Part shown: positions 15,664 through 23,717 of the stretch, one piece after another
Layout: each line of letters begins with the position of its first letter
Numbering within the stretch: position 1 is the first letter of the stretch
Virus record (IMG/VR): IMGVR_UViG_3300049432_000151
Location: 21,050 to 85,049 of that record
Strand: one strand, 5' to 3'
Length of the DNA stretch: 64,000 bases
DNA from: a virus
Program-made: the position numbers and the translations under genes
Notes under the pieces: generated by a model
Databases searched by the model: none
Told to the model about the DNA's origin: nothing
What the model saw: only the letters and a program-made list of their open reading frames with translations

Positions 15664-18024
15664 ATGCCGGACATCATCACGCCGTTCGAGATCGCGCGGC
15701 ACCCACTCCGCGGCACGAAAGAGATCAGCTCTGAACGGATCGTGCTCGTCGCCGCCGAGATGCGCGCGGCCGATGGCGCGAGCGACGAGCGGCCGATCGT
15801 CGAGATCACTTCGACGTCGACCGGTGAGGATCGCCACGGCTCGACGATCATCGAGTGGGACGACGCCACGTTCATGCGCACCGGTCACGTGTTGTGGGCG
15901 CACGACATCGTTCCGGCATACCCGTTCGTGGGCAAGAAGCTGTCGTCTCGGAAGGTGGGAAACAAGTCGGTCTCCGAGGTCGAGCTGCTCGTCAACCTGT
16001 GGCGCCACATGAACTGCAATCTCGCCGCGTTCCTCTGGGAGGCGTACCGCGATCACGGGATGGGCGCCATGTCCCGGGCGTTCATTCCTAAGGTGTGGAA
16101 GAACCGGACAGCGACCACGATCCCGACCGAGCTCGCGGAGAACATCGAGTACCTGAAGGTCGAGCAGACCGAAGAGAGCTTCGTCAACGTGCCTTCGAAC
16201 CGCGACTCTTTGGCACGCGCCATCGAACGTAAGCGCACTGCCGGCACATTCAACGACCAGCTCGCCCGGATGCTCGGATACGAGTTCACGCCGATCATCC
16301 TCCGAACTGAAAAGGAACCGTCAATGCCGACACGTACCCTCGAGTCTTTCCGATCCGATCTCGCGGGAGTTCTCACCCGCTGTGGATGTGAGCCGTACCG
16401 CGAGCCGAAACCCGAATCGCTGACGGACGAAGAGAAGACCACAGAGCTCGCGCTAATGACGGAGATGGCGGTCGCGATCCTCGCCACCATGGATGTCGCG
16501 CTGCGCGGCTGGAAGGCGACCCTCGAGAACTTTCAAAGGAACATCTACACGAACGTGGTCGTCGACGCGATGTATCGCATCGAGGGCCTGATCTGGCGCG
16601 CGAAGGAATGGTACGGGGCAGACCTCGTTCTCGCGATTCCGGAGCTCAGTGCCGACGATATGGAGAGGATTGCTTCCGCGGCGCCTGGCGCTGCAACTCG
16701 AGGTATCCGCTACGTCCAGCGCACGGTTCTGCCGACGACCGAGCGAGCTGCAACGCGCGCGAAGGTGACGGAACTCCTCCGCTGCTGCGGCTGCGGTCCT
16801 TACGAGGAACCGAAGCCCACGCTTCCGTCAGACGACGCGACGCGCGCTGCCGAAGTGACGATCCTCCGTGAACTCGCAGATCTCGCGATGCAATTGGCGG
16901 AAGCAGGCATGAGAGGCTGGAAGGGCGCCGAGACGGAGCAGTTGCGCGGCATGTCGTCGAGCCGCGTTTACGACGGCATGTGGCTCTTCGACTGGTGCGC
17001 CCGCTCACTGAGTGAGTGGTACGGCGAAGAGATTGACGCGATGCCTACCGTCGATCTCGTCGAGGTGGAGCGCGCATTGAAGGGCAGCGTGGCTGGGATC
17101 CGCGCCGGCGCCGTATTCGCGAAGAAGAACCTCGAGAAGATCGACCAGGTCATCGAGATCATGACCGAGCTCCGTGCGGCCGCGAACAAGCCGACCGCGG
17201 ACGACATCCCGGCGGAGGAGCGCAAGCGTCAGGCTCGAGCTGTTCAGTTCATCCGAATGGCCGGGCCGTTTGAGTTCGCGTCAACGCAGGTGAATCTTGA
17301 AGGCGAGGCGGCCGAGAAGATCCTCGCCCTGGCCGCGACGATTCCTGATGACGCGCTTGCAGAGAAGGGTCGCGAGACCGAACCGCACGTGACGGTGAAG
17401 TTCGGGATAGATCCAGAAGTCGGCGCGGTGTCGCTCGCCGAGACAATCGAAAACTCCGACTCCGCGAAGGAGATGGCAGAGCGCGGCGCAACGATGACAC
17501 TCGGTGCGACCGCAATCTTCGAAGCTGACGAATATGACGTCGTCTTTGTCACGGTCGACTCCCCCGACCTCCTCCTGCTGAACAAGATCATCTCCGAAGA
17601 CGTGCCGGTCACGGACACGCATCCTGAGTACATCCCGCACGTGACGCTCGCCTATGTGAAGAAGGGCGAGGGTCAGAAGTTCGCCGGCGACGAGACTCTC
17701 GCCGGCACGATCGTCACGTTCGACGCGATCACCTACTCCGACGTCGACGGGAACACTACGGACATTCAGTTCGCCGCCGAAGCTGCCCGAGCCGAAACGG
17801 AGACCGGTGAACGCAGCGGCATCCGGATCAACGGCGTGCCGATCGAACAGATCGCCGGCGTGACCTCATTCATCAGAATCAAAGACACCGGCAGCGTGGC
17901 GCGCGAGCACGTCACGACCAGCCAACCCATTCGTGTGCTCGCACCGGACGCTTCGCGAGATCGCCGCGAGGAGAGTCCCGCCACCGGGCGATCAGGTCTT
18001 TACGTGAAGCTGCTCAGCGACTGA
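15664..18024 (+). CDS. Prohead protease with duplicated helical domain and 2H phosphoesterase-like domain
   Basis: A 786-aa multidomain protein, far above the ~200 aa of a simple HK97 protease. Residues ~30-200: U35-like prohead protease core (EITSTSTGEDRHGS..., LWAHD....PFVGK, GAMSRAFIPK). Residues ~225-350 and ~360-490: two copies of a helical module sharing CGC.PY.EPKP (near 240 and 375) and G.RGWK-type motifs, perhaps acting as scaffold. Residues ~535-700: 2H phosphoesterase-like domain with HVT at 575-577 and HVT at 659-661. The final ~70 residues are a small beta segment. Expected role: cleavage of scaffold and capsid delta domains. The 2H part may hydrolyse 2'-5' or cyclic nucleotides. 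Ribosome-binding site GAAGGAG. Confidence 0.85.
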   Translation: MPDIITPFEIARHPLRGTKEISSERIVLVAAEMRAADGASDERPIVEITSTSTGEDRHGSTIIEWDDATFMRTGHVLWAHDIVPAYPFVGKKLSSRKVGNKSVSEVELLVNLWRHMNCNLAAFLWEAYRDHGMGAMSRAFIPKVWKNRTATTIPTELAENIEYLKVEQTEESFVNVPSNRDSLARAIERKRTAGTFNDQLARMLGYEFTPIILRTEKEPSMPTRTLESFRSDLAGVLTRCGCEPYREPKPESLTDEEKTTELALMTEMAVAILATMDVALRGWKATLENFQRNIYTNVVVDAMYRIEGLIWRAKEWYGADLVLAIPELSADDMERIASAAPGAATRGIRYVQRTVLPTTERAATRAKVTELLRCCGCGPYEEPKPTLPSDDATRAAEVTILRELADLAMQLAEAGMRGWKGAETEQLRGMSSSRVYDGMWLFDWCARSLSEWYGEEIDAMPTVDLVEVERALKGSVAGIRAGAVFAKKNLEKIDQVIEIMTELRAAANKPTADDIPAEERKRQARAVQFIRMAGPFEFASTQVNLEGEAAEKILALAATIPDDALAEKGRETEPHVTVKFGIDPEVGAVSLAETIENSDSAKEMAERGATMTLGATAIFEADEYDVVFVTVDSPDLLLLNKIISEDVPVTDTHPEYIPHVTLAYVKKGEGQKFAGDETLAGTIVTFDAITYSDVDGNTTDIQFAAEAARAETETGERSGIRINGVPIEQIAGVTSFIRIKDTGSVAREHVTTSQPIRVLAPDASRDRREESPATGRSGLYVKLLSD

Positions 18025-18082
18025 GACGTCGGGAGCTAACGCAGCCGCAACCGTTCCACTCATTCACCCTTCAACCGCACGA

Positions 18083-18110
18083 GGCCGCCGCGAGGCGGTC
18101 TTTGTCTTTT
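18083..18110 (+). terminator. Hairpin with T-rich tail upstream of major capsid gene
   Basis: GGCCGCC and GGCGGTC arms (one wobble) close a short loop and are followed by TTTGTCTTTT, in the 97-base gap between the protease and capsid genes. It could end part of the upstream transcript or stabilise the capsid mRNA 5' end. Confidence 0.6.
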
Positions 18111-18121
18111 CAGGAGAAAAG

Positions 18122-19399
18122 ATGGCTACCAAAGATGTGACGCTCAATGACGTTGCCAATTTCGTCTTCGAGCAGATGTTCAACGACCCGAAGCTCCGTG
18201 AGGTTCCGGAGAACGAGCGCGCGGCATACGTCGCCAAGCGCTTCAATGCTCTCGCCGAGGAAGTCGCTGAGGCTCGCGCCGAGGCGAAGGTCACCGGCAT
18301 CCGCACGCAGATGACCGAGCTGCAGTCGGCGATGACCGAGATGCAGGAGCGCGCGACGCGCGCCGAGAAGTTCCGCGCCAACGACCACGGCTTCCACCGC
18401 GGCATCGATGGCAAGCTCCAGCCGAACGTCTCCCGCGAGACGGCGGAGACGCTCGTCACGATGATCCGCGCCATGAAGGACAAGGAGTTCGAAAAAGCAC
18501 GCGCCGTTTCGAGCGGCGTGGGCGCTGAAGGCGGATTCCTCCTCCAGACCGATGTCGCTGCCGACATCCTTCGCCTCGTCCCTGACACCGGTCTGTATCC
18601 GCAGATTGCGCGTCCGTGGCCGATGGGAACGAAGAAGGTCGACATCGGCAGCGTGCTCTCTCAGATGGGTGCGTACTGGCCCGAAGAGAACAACGCGATC
18701 ACGCCGAGCTTCCCTGGCTTCGGAAAGGTCTCGCTCGAGGCGAAGTTGCTCGGCGCGCTGATCCCAGTTCCTCTGACACTCATCGAGGATTCCACCCCCG
18801 AGCTCGGCCAGCTCTTCGCTGATCTGATCCGGGAGTGCATCGCACTCGAGATTGACCGCGTCGCCATCGTAGGCAAGTCGGCCGCGAACGGCGGAACGGA
18901 TCCGTTTGACGGTCTGCTCAACTCCACGGGCATCAAGGTGAAGGTCATGGACAATGGCCACACCTCGTTCAAGAACATCGGCTGGGAGTATCTGCAGGAC
19001 CTGCAGGACACCGTGCCGGAAGGTGCTCGCGACGACAACTCGTACCTCATCAACCAGTCGGTGTTCAACTTCCTGCGCAAGCAGAAGGACGCCGACGGTC
19101 AGCCGATCTGGCAGCGTCCTGCTGACGGTGAGCCGGGCACGTTGTGCGGTAAGCCGTACTTCAAGACCGAGCGGATGCCGGCGTACAGCGCGGCCGCTCA
19201 GCCTTCCAAGCGCAGCGCGCTGTACGGCAACTGGAAGAAGTGGGCAATCTTCGGCAACCGCAAGGAGCTGACGATCGCCACCTCTGACGTTGCGGGTGAC
19301 GCATTCAAGAACGTGCAGCTGATCCTGCGCGGAATCACGCGGGTCGGCTTTGCTTCGTTCGGGCCAGCGATCTCCACGCTCGAGACTGCGGCGAACTAG
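18122..19399 (+). CDS. Major capsid protein, HK97 fold
   Basis: A 425-aa protein. Residues ~1-125 form a charged coiled-coil delta/scaffold region (repeated TELQSAMTEMQERA pattern) expected to be removed by the upstream protease. From ~135 the HK97-type body begins (SSGVGAEGGFLLQTDVAADILRL, then PIPVPLTLIEDS, LIRECIALEIDRVAIVG). It assembles the icosahedral head. A strong ribosome-binding site (CAGGAGAAAAG) precedes the ATG, and hairpins lie on both sides of the gene, as expected for the most highly expressed structural gene. Confidence 0.9.
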   Translation: MATKDVTLNDVANFVFEQMFNDPKLREVPENERAAYVAKRFNALAEEVAEARAEAKVTGIRTQMTELQSAMTEMQERATRAEKFRANDHGFHRGIDGKLQPNVSRETAETLVTMIRAMKDKEFEKARAVSSGVGAEGGFLLQTDVAADILRLVPDTGLYPQIARPWPMGTKKVDIGSVLSQMGAYWPEENNAITPSFPGFGKVSLEAKLLGALIPVPLTLIEDSTPELGQLFADLIRECIALEIDRVAIVGKSAANGGTDPFDGLLNSTGIKVKVMDNGHTSFKNIGWEYLQDLQDTVPEGARDDNSYLINQSVFNFLRKQKDADGQPIWQRPADGEPGTLCGKPYFKTERMPAYSAAAQPSKRSALYGNWKKWAIFGNRKELTIATSDVAGDAFKNVQLILRGITRVGFASFGPAISTLETAAN

Positions 19400-19449
19400 T
19401 TCGCGTCAGCCTCCCCTCGTCTCTTCTCCCATCATCAACCATCTGATCG

Positions 19450-19482
19450 GTGCGGCGCGCTCCAGCCTGGGGCGCGTCGCAC
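19450..19482 (+). other. Intercistronic hairpin after the capsid gene
   Basis: GTGCGGCGCGC (19450-19460) pairs with GCGCGTCGCAC (19472-19482), 11 bp with one G-U pair and an 11-base loop, ending 15 bases before the next start codon. There is no T-tract, so an RNA-processing or stabilising role is as likely as termination. Confidence 0.6.
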
Positions 19483-19497
19483 TCAGGAGACACGGCT

Positions 19498-20193
19498 ATG
19501 CCGTTCAACGAAAACAACGTGTTCTACCAGGACCCAGTCCTGCTGCCGGGCGCGCAGGTCACGCCTCGCATCGTCAACGCGGACGTCAGCCTTCCGGCGA
19601 CACCGTTCGACTTTGCGGATGCTCAGACGCTCTTCGCGAATCTGAACATTCACGAGTTCCTCGTCACCGCCCTCGCTGGCGCGAACAACGACCTCGCGTT
19701 CATCGCGCGGACGCCGGGCACCACGCCGACGGTTCGCGTAACGTTCACCGTCGCTGGCAACAACACCCCCCTCTCGATCGCAGTGGTCGGTGAGGACATC
19801 ACCGTCAACGTCGCAACCGGCGCCGGTGGTGCTGCTACGTCGACGGCTGCGCAGGTGAAGGCGGCGATCGAAGCGCACGCTGCGGCGAGCGCTCTGGTCG
19901 TCGTCGAGCTCGCGCCGGCCAATGATGGCACCGGTGTCGTCACTGCCCTGGCTCAGACCCCGCTCGCTGGGCCCACGGGCACCACGCCGACGATGGACGT
20001 CAAACTCCAGCACGGCATCACCGCGACCACTCTCGCGGACCATTCCGCCTTCGCACAGAAGACCGCCGCGTCCGTCGAGTTCAAGACGTTCGCGAACGTC
20101 GCGTCGAAGGGTCAGTGGGTCCTCGACCGCGGCGCCGACGCTGACGAAGTGTTCGCCGTCAGCATCGTCGCGCAGTACCGCCCGAAAGCGTAA
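19498..20193 (+). CDS. Probable capsid decoration or head-associated protein
   Basis: A 231-aa protein counted from ATG 19498, chosen for its CAGGAGA ribosome-binding site. The middle section (about 55-165) is Ala/Thr/Gly/Val-rich with alternating strands (TVRVTFTVAGNN, ITVNVATGAGGAATSTAAQVKAAIEAH, LVVVELAPANDGTG), similar to the Ig-like or phage-virion beta domains seen in decoration and tail-tube proteins. Position directly after the capsid gene favours a head decoration role. No specific family could be assigned; it might also be a stray tail-type protein. Confidence 0.6.
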   Translation: MPFNENNVFYQDPVLLPGAQVTPRIVNADVSLPATPFDFADAQTLFANLNIHEFLVTALAGANNDLAFIARTPGTTPTVRVTFTVAGNNTPLSIAVVGEDITVNVATGAGGAATSTAAQVKAAIEAHAAASALVVVELAPANDGTGVVTALAQTPLAGPTGTTPTMDVKLQHGITATTLADHSAFAQKTAASVEFKTFANVASKGQWVLDRGADADEVFAVSIVAQYRPKA

Positions 20194-20226
20194 CCGCGCA
20201 ACCCAACCATCATCAACGCATTCCGA

Positions 20227-20254
20227 GTGAGGGGCGGCTTCCGCCGCCTCTCAC
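20227..20254 (+). other. Strong intercistronic hairpin
   Basis: GTGAGGGGCGGC (20227-20238) pairs with GCCGCCTCTCAC (20243-20254), 11 of 12 pairs plus a G-T, with a TTCC tetraloop. It stands between the decoration-like gene and the next start at 20267. UUCC closed by G-C resembles very stable tetraloops. Confidence 0.65.
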
Positions 20255-20266
20255 GCTGGAGAATCG

Positions 20267-20665
20267 ATGCGATTCGAGATCACAACCGCGGTCCACTTCG
20301 GCTACATGCGGACGCCGGGTGTCTATGACGACATGACCGAAGCTGATGCGGCGAACCTGTCGGCACCGCGGGCAGGGCTGCCACACGGGTACGGGCGTGC
20401 CGTTGCTGAAGAGAACTCGCCAGTGGTGGCGCCCGTTGTCGCACCGCTTCAGCCGGCAGTCGAGGACACAAATGATGAAACCACCGCAGAGAAATCCGAG
20501 CCGCCCTCCAGCGGAACGGGATCGAATGATCCGGCAACAGGATCATCGAACACGGATCCGAAACAACCTGCCGAGTTCACCTGCCCCACCTGCAGCAAGT
20601 CCTTCACCGAGTCCGCAGACCCGGCAGTCTCCCTCTCCGGACACAGACGTTCGAAGAAACACTGA
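20267..20665 (+). CDS. Phage protein with C-terminal C2H2-like zinc finger
   Basis: A 132-aa protein. The first ~45 residues look like a small folded domain (FEITTAVHFGYMRTPGVYDDMTEADAA cut by short loops). A long Pro/Ser/Thr/Glu-rich disordered linker (about 50-105) leads to a C-terminal CPTC...H.....H finger (Cys104 and Cys107 region, His near 126 and 132). Single C2H2-like fingers are rare in bacterial viruses outside a few families. It follows the hairpin at 20227 and precedes the 57-aa gene, in the late operon. Confidence 0.6.
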   Translation: MRFEITTAVHFGYMRTPGVYDDMTEADAANLSAPRAGLPHGYGRAVAEENSPVVAPVVAPLQPAVEDTNDETTAEKSEPPSSGTGSNDPATGSSNTDPKQPAEFTCPTCSKSFTESADPAVSLSGHRRSKKH

Positions 20666-20675
20666 GGAGTGACGC

Positions 20676-20849
20676 GTGCCAGGCGGCTACTCACACAGCA
20701 ACGTCGAGGACTTCGAGCGGAACGAGGGTGATCGCAAGGCTTCGAACCTGCGGATCGCGTTGCTCGTGATGCTCTGGGACCTGCTGCTTCACCTCATCGA
20801 CGTTCGATACGGGTCACTTTTCCGCGCGTTGTTTGAGTACAGGTTCTAA
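20676..20849 (+). CDS. Small 57-aa phage protein
   Basis: Reads from GTG 20676 (GAGGAG ribosome-binding site 6 bases upstream) to TAA 20849. A charged N-terminal half (NVEDFERNEGDRKA) is followed by an amphipathic or hydrophobic helix (IALLVMLWDLLLHLIDV), which may be a membrane or coiled segment. It sits tightly between neighbours, 10 bases after the finger protein and 3 bases before the next gene, so it is probably translated in the late operon. Function unknown. Confidence 0.6.
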   Translation: MPGGYSHSNVEDFERNEGDRKASNLRIALLVMLWDLLLHLIDVRYGSLFRALFEYRF

Positions 20850-20852
20850 CCG

Positions 20853-21155
20853 ATGGCGAAGAACGGGCCCGACCAGTACGACGTGATCATCACTAATCCG
20901 AGCGAGGTCATACCTCTCGGCGATGAATTGCCGATCAGGGGAACAGTTCTGATCGTGGCTCGAGAGGAGAACGTCGGGCGGCCAAAGTTCGGCGTTGTCG
21001 GCGTGCTCTCTCCCGTGAGCTCCGGTAAGCGGCTGCGTCGAGAAGACGTCGTAACGCTTGACCATCCTGGCGGCATACGCCTCAGCCAGTACGGCATAAC
21101 CGGTGGCAACGTCGGCGACGGTGTGACGATCATCCATGGAGGCTGGTCACTGTGA
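20853..21155 (+). CDS. Hypothetical 100-aa phage protein
   Basis: A small beta-rich soluble protein (VIITNPSEVIPLG, GTVLIVAREEN, VGVVGVLSP, GVTIIHGGW). Its stop overlaps the next start (GTGA), so the two are translationally coupled. No known motif. Starts 3 bases after the 57-aa gene. The beta content and location suit a minor virion or head-surface protein, but this is inference. Confidence 0.6.
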   Translation: MAKNGPDQYDVIITNPSEVIPLGDELPIRGTVLIVAREENVGRPKFGVVGVLSPVSSGKRLRREDVVTLDHPGGIRLSQYGITGGNVGDGVTIIHGGWSL

Positions 21156-22876
21156 AGTTACTTGCCTCACTGGTTGCCGTGTCGCTCCTTGCGGGACCGG
21201 TATTCGCGCAGAACCGCGAGGTCGACGCGAACATCTACGTCAACGGCCAGCCGGTGACCGCGCTGAACCCGTTGCCGATTACGGGCCTCGCCGGCGGTGG
21301 CGGCGGCGGTTCGGTGCAGCTGCAATTGAGGAGCGCGCTGAGCGTCTGGACGGATCTCGGCTACTGCGCCGGCTGTCTCAACATGCCGATCCAAGGCACA
21401 GTTTCAATCACCGGATCCGTAGCGGTTACAGGAGGCCTCACCGACGCTCAGCTTCGGGCGAGCGGTGTAGCCGTGACCGGCACTTTCTGGCAGGCGACAC
21501 AACCGGTGAGCGGCACGCTCGGCCGGTCGTGGACTCTTGCCAGCGGCACAGACAGCGTCGCTATCTCAGGTTCGATCTCGAACACGTCGTTCAACGTCGG
21601 CAACTTCCCGTCCACATACGACACCAGCGATCGCGCCGCGCGTCTGCTGGGCATCGTGTACGGCGAACAGGGCCAGCTCGCGCAGCGCACGACGACGCGC
21701 GACCTGTTCATGCAACTGCGGACCGGAGGCGCTGAGTACGACGCACGGCAGATCCGGACCATTACCGAAACTCTCGTCACCAAGGGCGCCGGAGCCGTCG
21801 TCGCCGAATCGTTGGCCGTCCGTTGCGTCAACGCTGCCGGCAACGCCTTTGAGTCGTGCGCAGGCGCAGGCGGTCCGGGCGGTGGAACCGTGGCGATCGA
21901 CCAGACCGGAACAGCAAACGACGTCGAAGTCACGAACTCCTCGATCGCCGTCACGGGAACATTCTGGCAGGCTACCCAACCCGTGAGCGGCACCTTCTGG
22001 CAGGCGACGCAGCCTGTCAGCGGTCCTGTGACAGACGCGCAGCTCCGCGCGACCGCGGTTCCGGTCTCCGGTACGTTCTGGCAAGCAACGCAACCAGTCA
22101 GCGGGCCGCTCACGGACGCGCAGTTGCGCGCGACGGCGGTGCCGGTCAGCGGCTTCCCGACGACCGCGGCGTCCACCGCTGTGGCGGTCCGGTGCGTGAA
22201 CACAGCCGGCAACGCGTTCGAAGCGTGCGGCGGCTCGAGCTCGGGCGGAGGTGCGACGGCAACAGCAGCCGCGCCGACGTATCTGGAAGGTGCAGCCGCA
22301 GCTCTTTCGGTTGACCTCAGTGGGGGCTTGCGCGTCGAGACGAAGTACGGTGGCGCTCACAGTTCAGTGACGCCAGCCGACGCAGCGATGACGGGCGGCT
22401 ACGCCGAGGCAGAGGCAGCAGCGCTAGACTCGAGCGGCGTGGTCGAAGGCGACATCACGCGCAACAAATCGGACATTGAAGGCCGGCAGTTCATGCGGAC
22501 CGATCATCCGAACAGCTTCTTCTGTGCGATGACGTCGACGGCTGTCGCGGCCACGGTCATCACCGGGTGCGTCGGTGCCGGCGGCGCAACGATGGCGTCA
22601 CCTGGAGCTGGGCTGCGGCGCTACATCACGGACATTTCATACAACTCCTCGATCATCTCCACGACGGCGAACTTTATGCAGCTCAGCTACGGCACCGGCG
22701 CTACCTGCGCGACCGGCAACGTGCCGTTCTATCGTGGCAGCAACTCGGTGGCGTTTCTCACTGTCACAGAGCCGATCGTCACTCCGATCCGCACCGGCGT
22801 GGCCACAGACGTTTGCTTCATTCACCCTGGCGCCGGCACGAGGCAGATCAACATCCGCGGCTACGTCGCGCCGTAA
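21152..22876 (+). CDS. Sec-signal-bearing repeat protein of the virion module
   Basis: A 574-aa protein opening with a textbook signal peptide (basic start, hydrophobic LLASLVAVSLLAGPVFA, cleavage before Q). The body is Gly/Thr/Val/Ala-rich and contains several copies of GTFWQATQPVSG and TDAQLRA.AVPVSG (about 95-130 and 265-335). I know these from phage and phage-like surface proteins as beta-helical spacer repeats. A second theme, AVRCVN.AGNAFE.C, occurs twice. A signal peptide on a gene embedded in a late morphogenesis operon is unexpected. GTG start coupled to the previous stop. Likely an exported, fibre-like protein. Confidence 0.7.
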   Translation: MKLLASLVAVSLLAGPVFAQNREVDANIYVNGQPVTALNPLPITGLAGGGGGGSVQLQLRSALSVWTDLGYCAGCLNMPIQGTVSITGSVAVTGGLTDAQLRASGVAVTGTFWQATQPVSGTLGRSWTLASGTDSVAISGSISNTSFNVGNFPSTYDTSDRAARLLGIVYGEQGQLAQRTTTRDLFMQLRTGGAEYDARQIRTITETLVTKGAGAVVAESLAVRCVNAAGNAFESCAGAGGPGGGTVAIDQTGTANDVEVTNSSIAVTGTFWQATQPVSGTFWQATQPVSGPVTDAQLRATAVPVSGTFWQATQPVSGPLTDAQLRATAVPVSGFPTTAASTAVAVRCVNTAGNAFEACGGSSSGGGATATAAAPTYLEGAAAALSVDLSGGLRVETKYGGAHSSVTPADAAMTGGYAEAEAAALDSSGVVEGDITRNKSDIEGRQFMRTDHPNSFFCAMTSTAVAATVITGCVGAGGATMASPGAGLRRYITDISYNSSIISTTANFMQLSYGTGATCATGNVPFYRGSNSVAFLTVTEPIVTPIRTGVATDVCFIHPGAGTRQINIRGYVAP

Positions 22877-22900
22877 TCCACCAACCAACAAAGGAGCAAC

Positions 22901-23356
22901 ATGAAACGAGCACTCGTCCTCGTCCTGGCACTGGTGTGCCTCTTCACCCTCACGTCGTGCGTCGGCAATCCTCCACCGCATTCGGGAGCGACACTCGACG
23001 CGCCGGAGCGGATCCTGCTCCCTGCAGCGAAGTCGGCCTGCGCCATCTACACGAAAGCGCGGCCGCAGGTTGCCGCATTCAAAGCGTGGGCGACTGTGAA
23101 CTGGAACGCGACGGTTCCAGGGACGAACACTCCGATCATTGCGGCCGAGATGAAAGCGACACTCCTCGAGTTCGACGCATACGTGCCCGCGCTGAAGATC
23201 GTAGGCAACGCGTCGTGCTCGGCCAGCCTCGTCGAATACGAGTCAGCACTCTCTCCTCTTCCATCTGAGCGGCATTTCGATTGGGACCGCGTGCTCAACA
23301 TCACCGCGAAGGTCGCCGGCGTCGCACTCGACCTCCATCAGCAGGGGGCGTTCTAG
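22901..23356 (+). CDS. Small lipoprotein in the late operon
   Basis: A 151-aa protein. Residues 1-20 form a lipoprotein signal with lipobox LTSC, followed by a Pro-rich linker and a helical body with two further cysteines (SACAIY, NASCSA) that may form a disulphide. It would be anchored to a membrane after signal peptidase II processing. In phages, small lipoproteins act as outer spanins or superinfection-exclusion factors; nothing here distinguishes these. A good AAGGAG ribosome-binding site precedes it. Confidence 0.65.
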   Translation: MKRALVLVLALVCLFTLTSCVGNPPPHSGATLDAPERILLPAAKSACAIYTKARPQVAAFKAWATVNWNATVPGTNTPIIAAEMKATLLEFDAYVPALKIVGNASCSASLVEYESALSPLPSERHFDWDRVLNITAKVAGVALDLHQQGAF

Positions 23357-23358
23357 CC

Positions 23359-23709
23359 ATGGCGCTAAAGACAGGTGATAAGGCCACACCGCCTGCCGTG
23401 AGCGCGAGCCCAGAATCCGTTGAGACGGCAACGGCAACTGCACCAACTCCCGGACCGAAGCCGGATGGAATCGTCATCAATCCCGCTCGCGAGAGCCGGA
23501 AGCTCACCATCCTGACGATTGAGGAAGGTCCCGAGGTCCTCGCCGAGACGACCGTCGACGGTGACGCATCCGCAGTGATTGGCCGTGTACTCGAGGCGGT
23601 CAAGAAGCACGGGGTCACCGTCATCCGCGTCTGGCAGCACGGCGAGGGGAAGCTGATCGCCGAAGCGCTTCGGCAGGTCGCGGGGCTCAAAGTTCTCGAG
23701 CTGAAGTGA
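23359..23709 (+). CDS. Hypothetical 116-aa protein
   Basis: Starts at ATG 23359, two bases after the lipoprotein stop. The first ~45 residues are a Thr/Pro/Ala-rich disordered region. The remainder is a compact alpha/beta domain (RKLTILTIEEGPEVLAETTVD, then VIGRVLEAVKKHGVTVIRVW and a GEGKLIAEALRQVAGLKVLEL ending). No family recognised. It is in the same tight gene series as the two signal-bearing neighbours, but itself has no signal peptide. Confidence 0.55.
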   Translation: MALKTGDKATPPAVSASPESVETATATAPTPGPKPDGIVINPARESRKLTILTIEEGPEVLAETTVDGDASAVIGRVLEAVKKHGVTVIRVWQHGEGKLIAEALRQVAGLKVLELK

Positions 23710-23717
23710 GGTACCCC

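Noticed and set aside
21470-22160. Repeated GTTTCTGGCAGGC-like DNA as a CRISPR or regulatory repeat
   Set aside because: The repeats are in frame and encode the FWQATQPVSG protein motif, so they are coding repeats.
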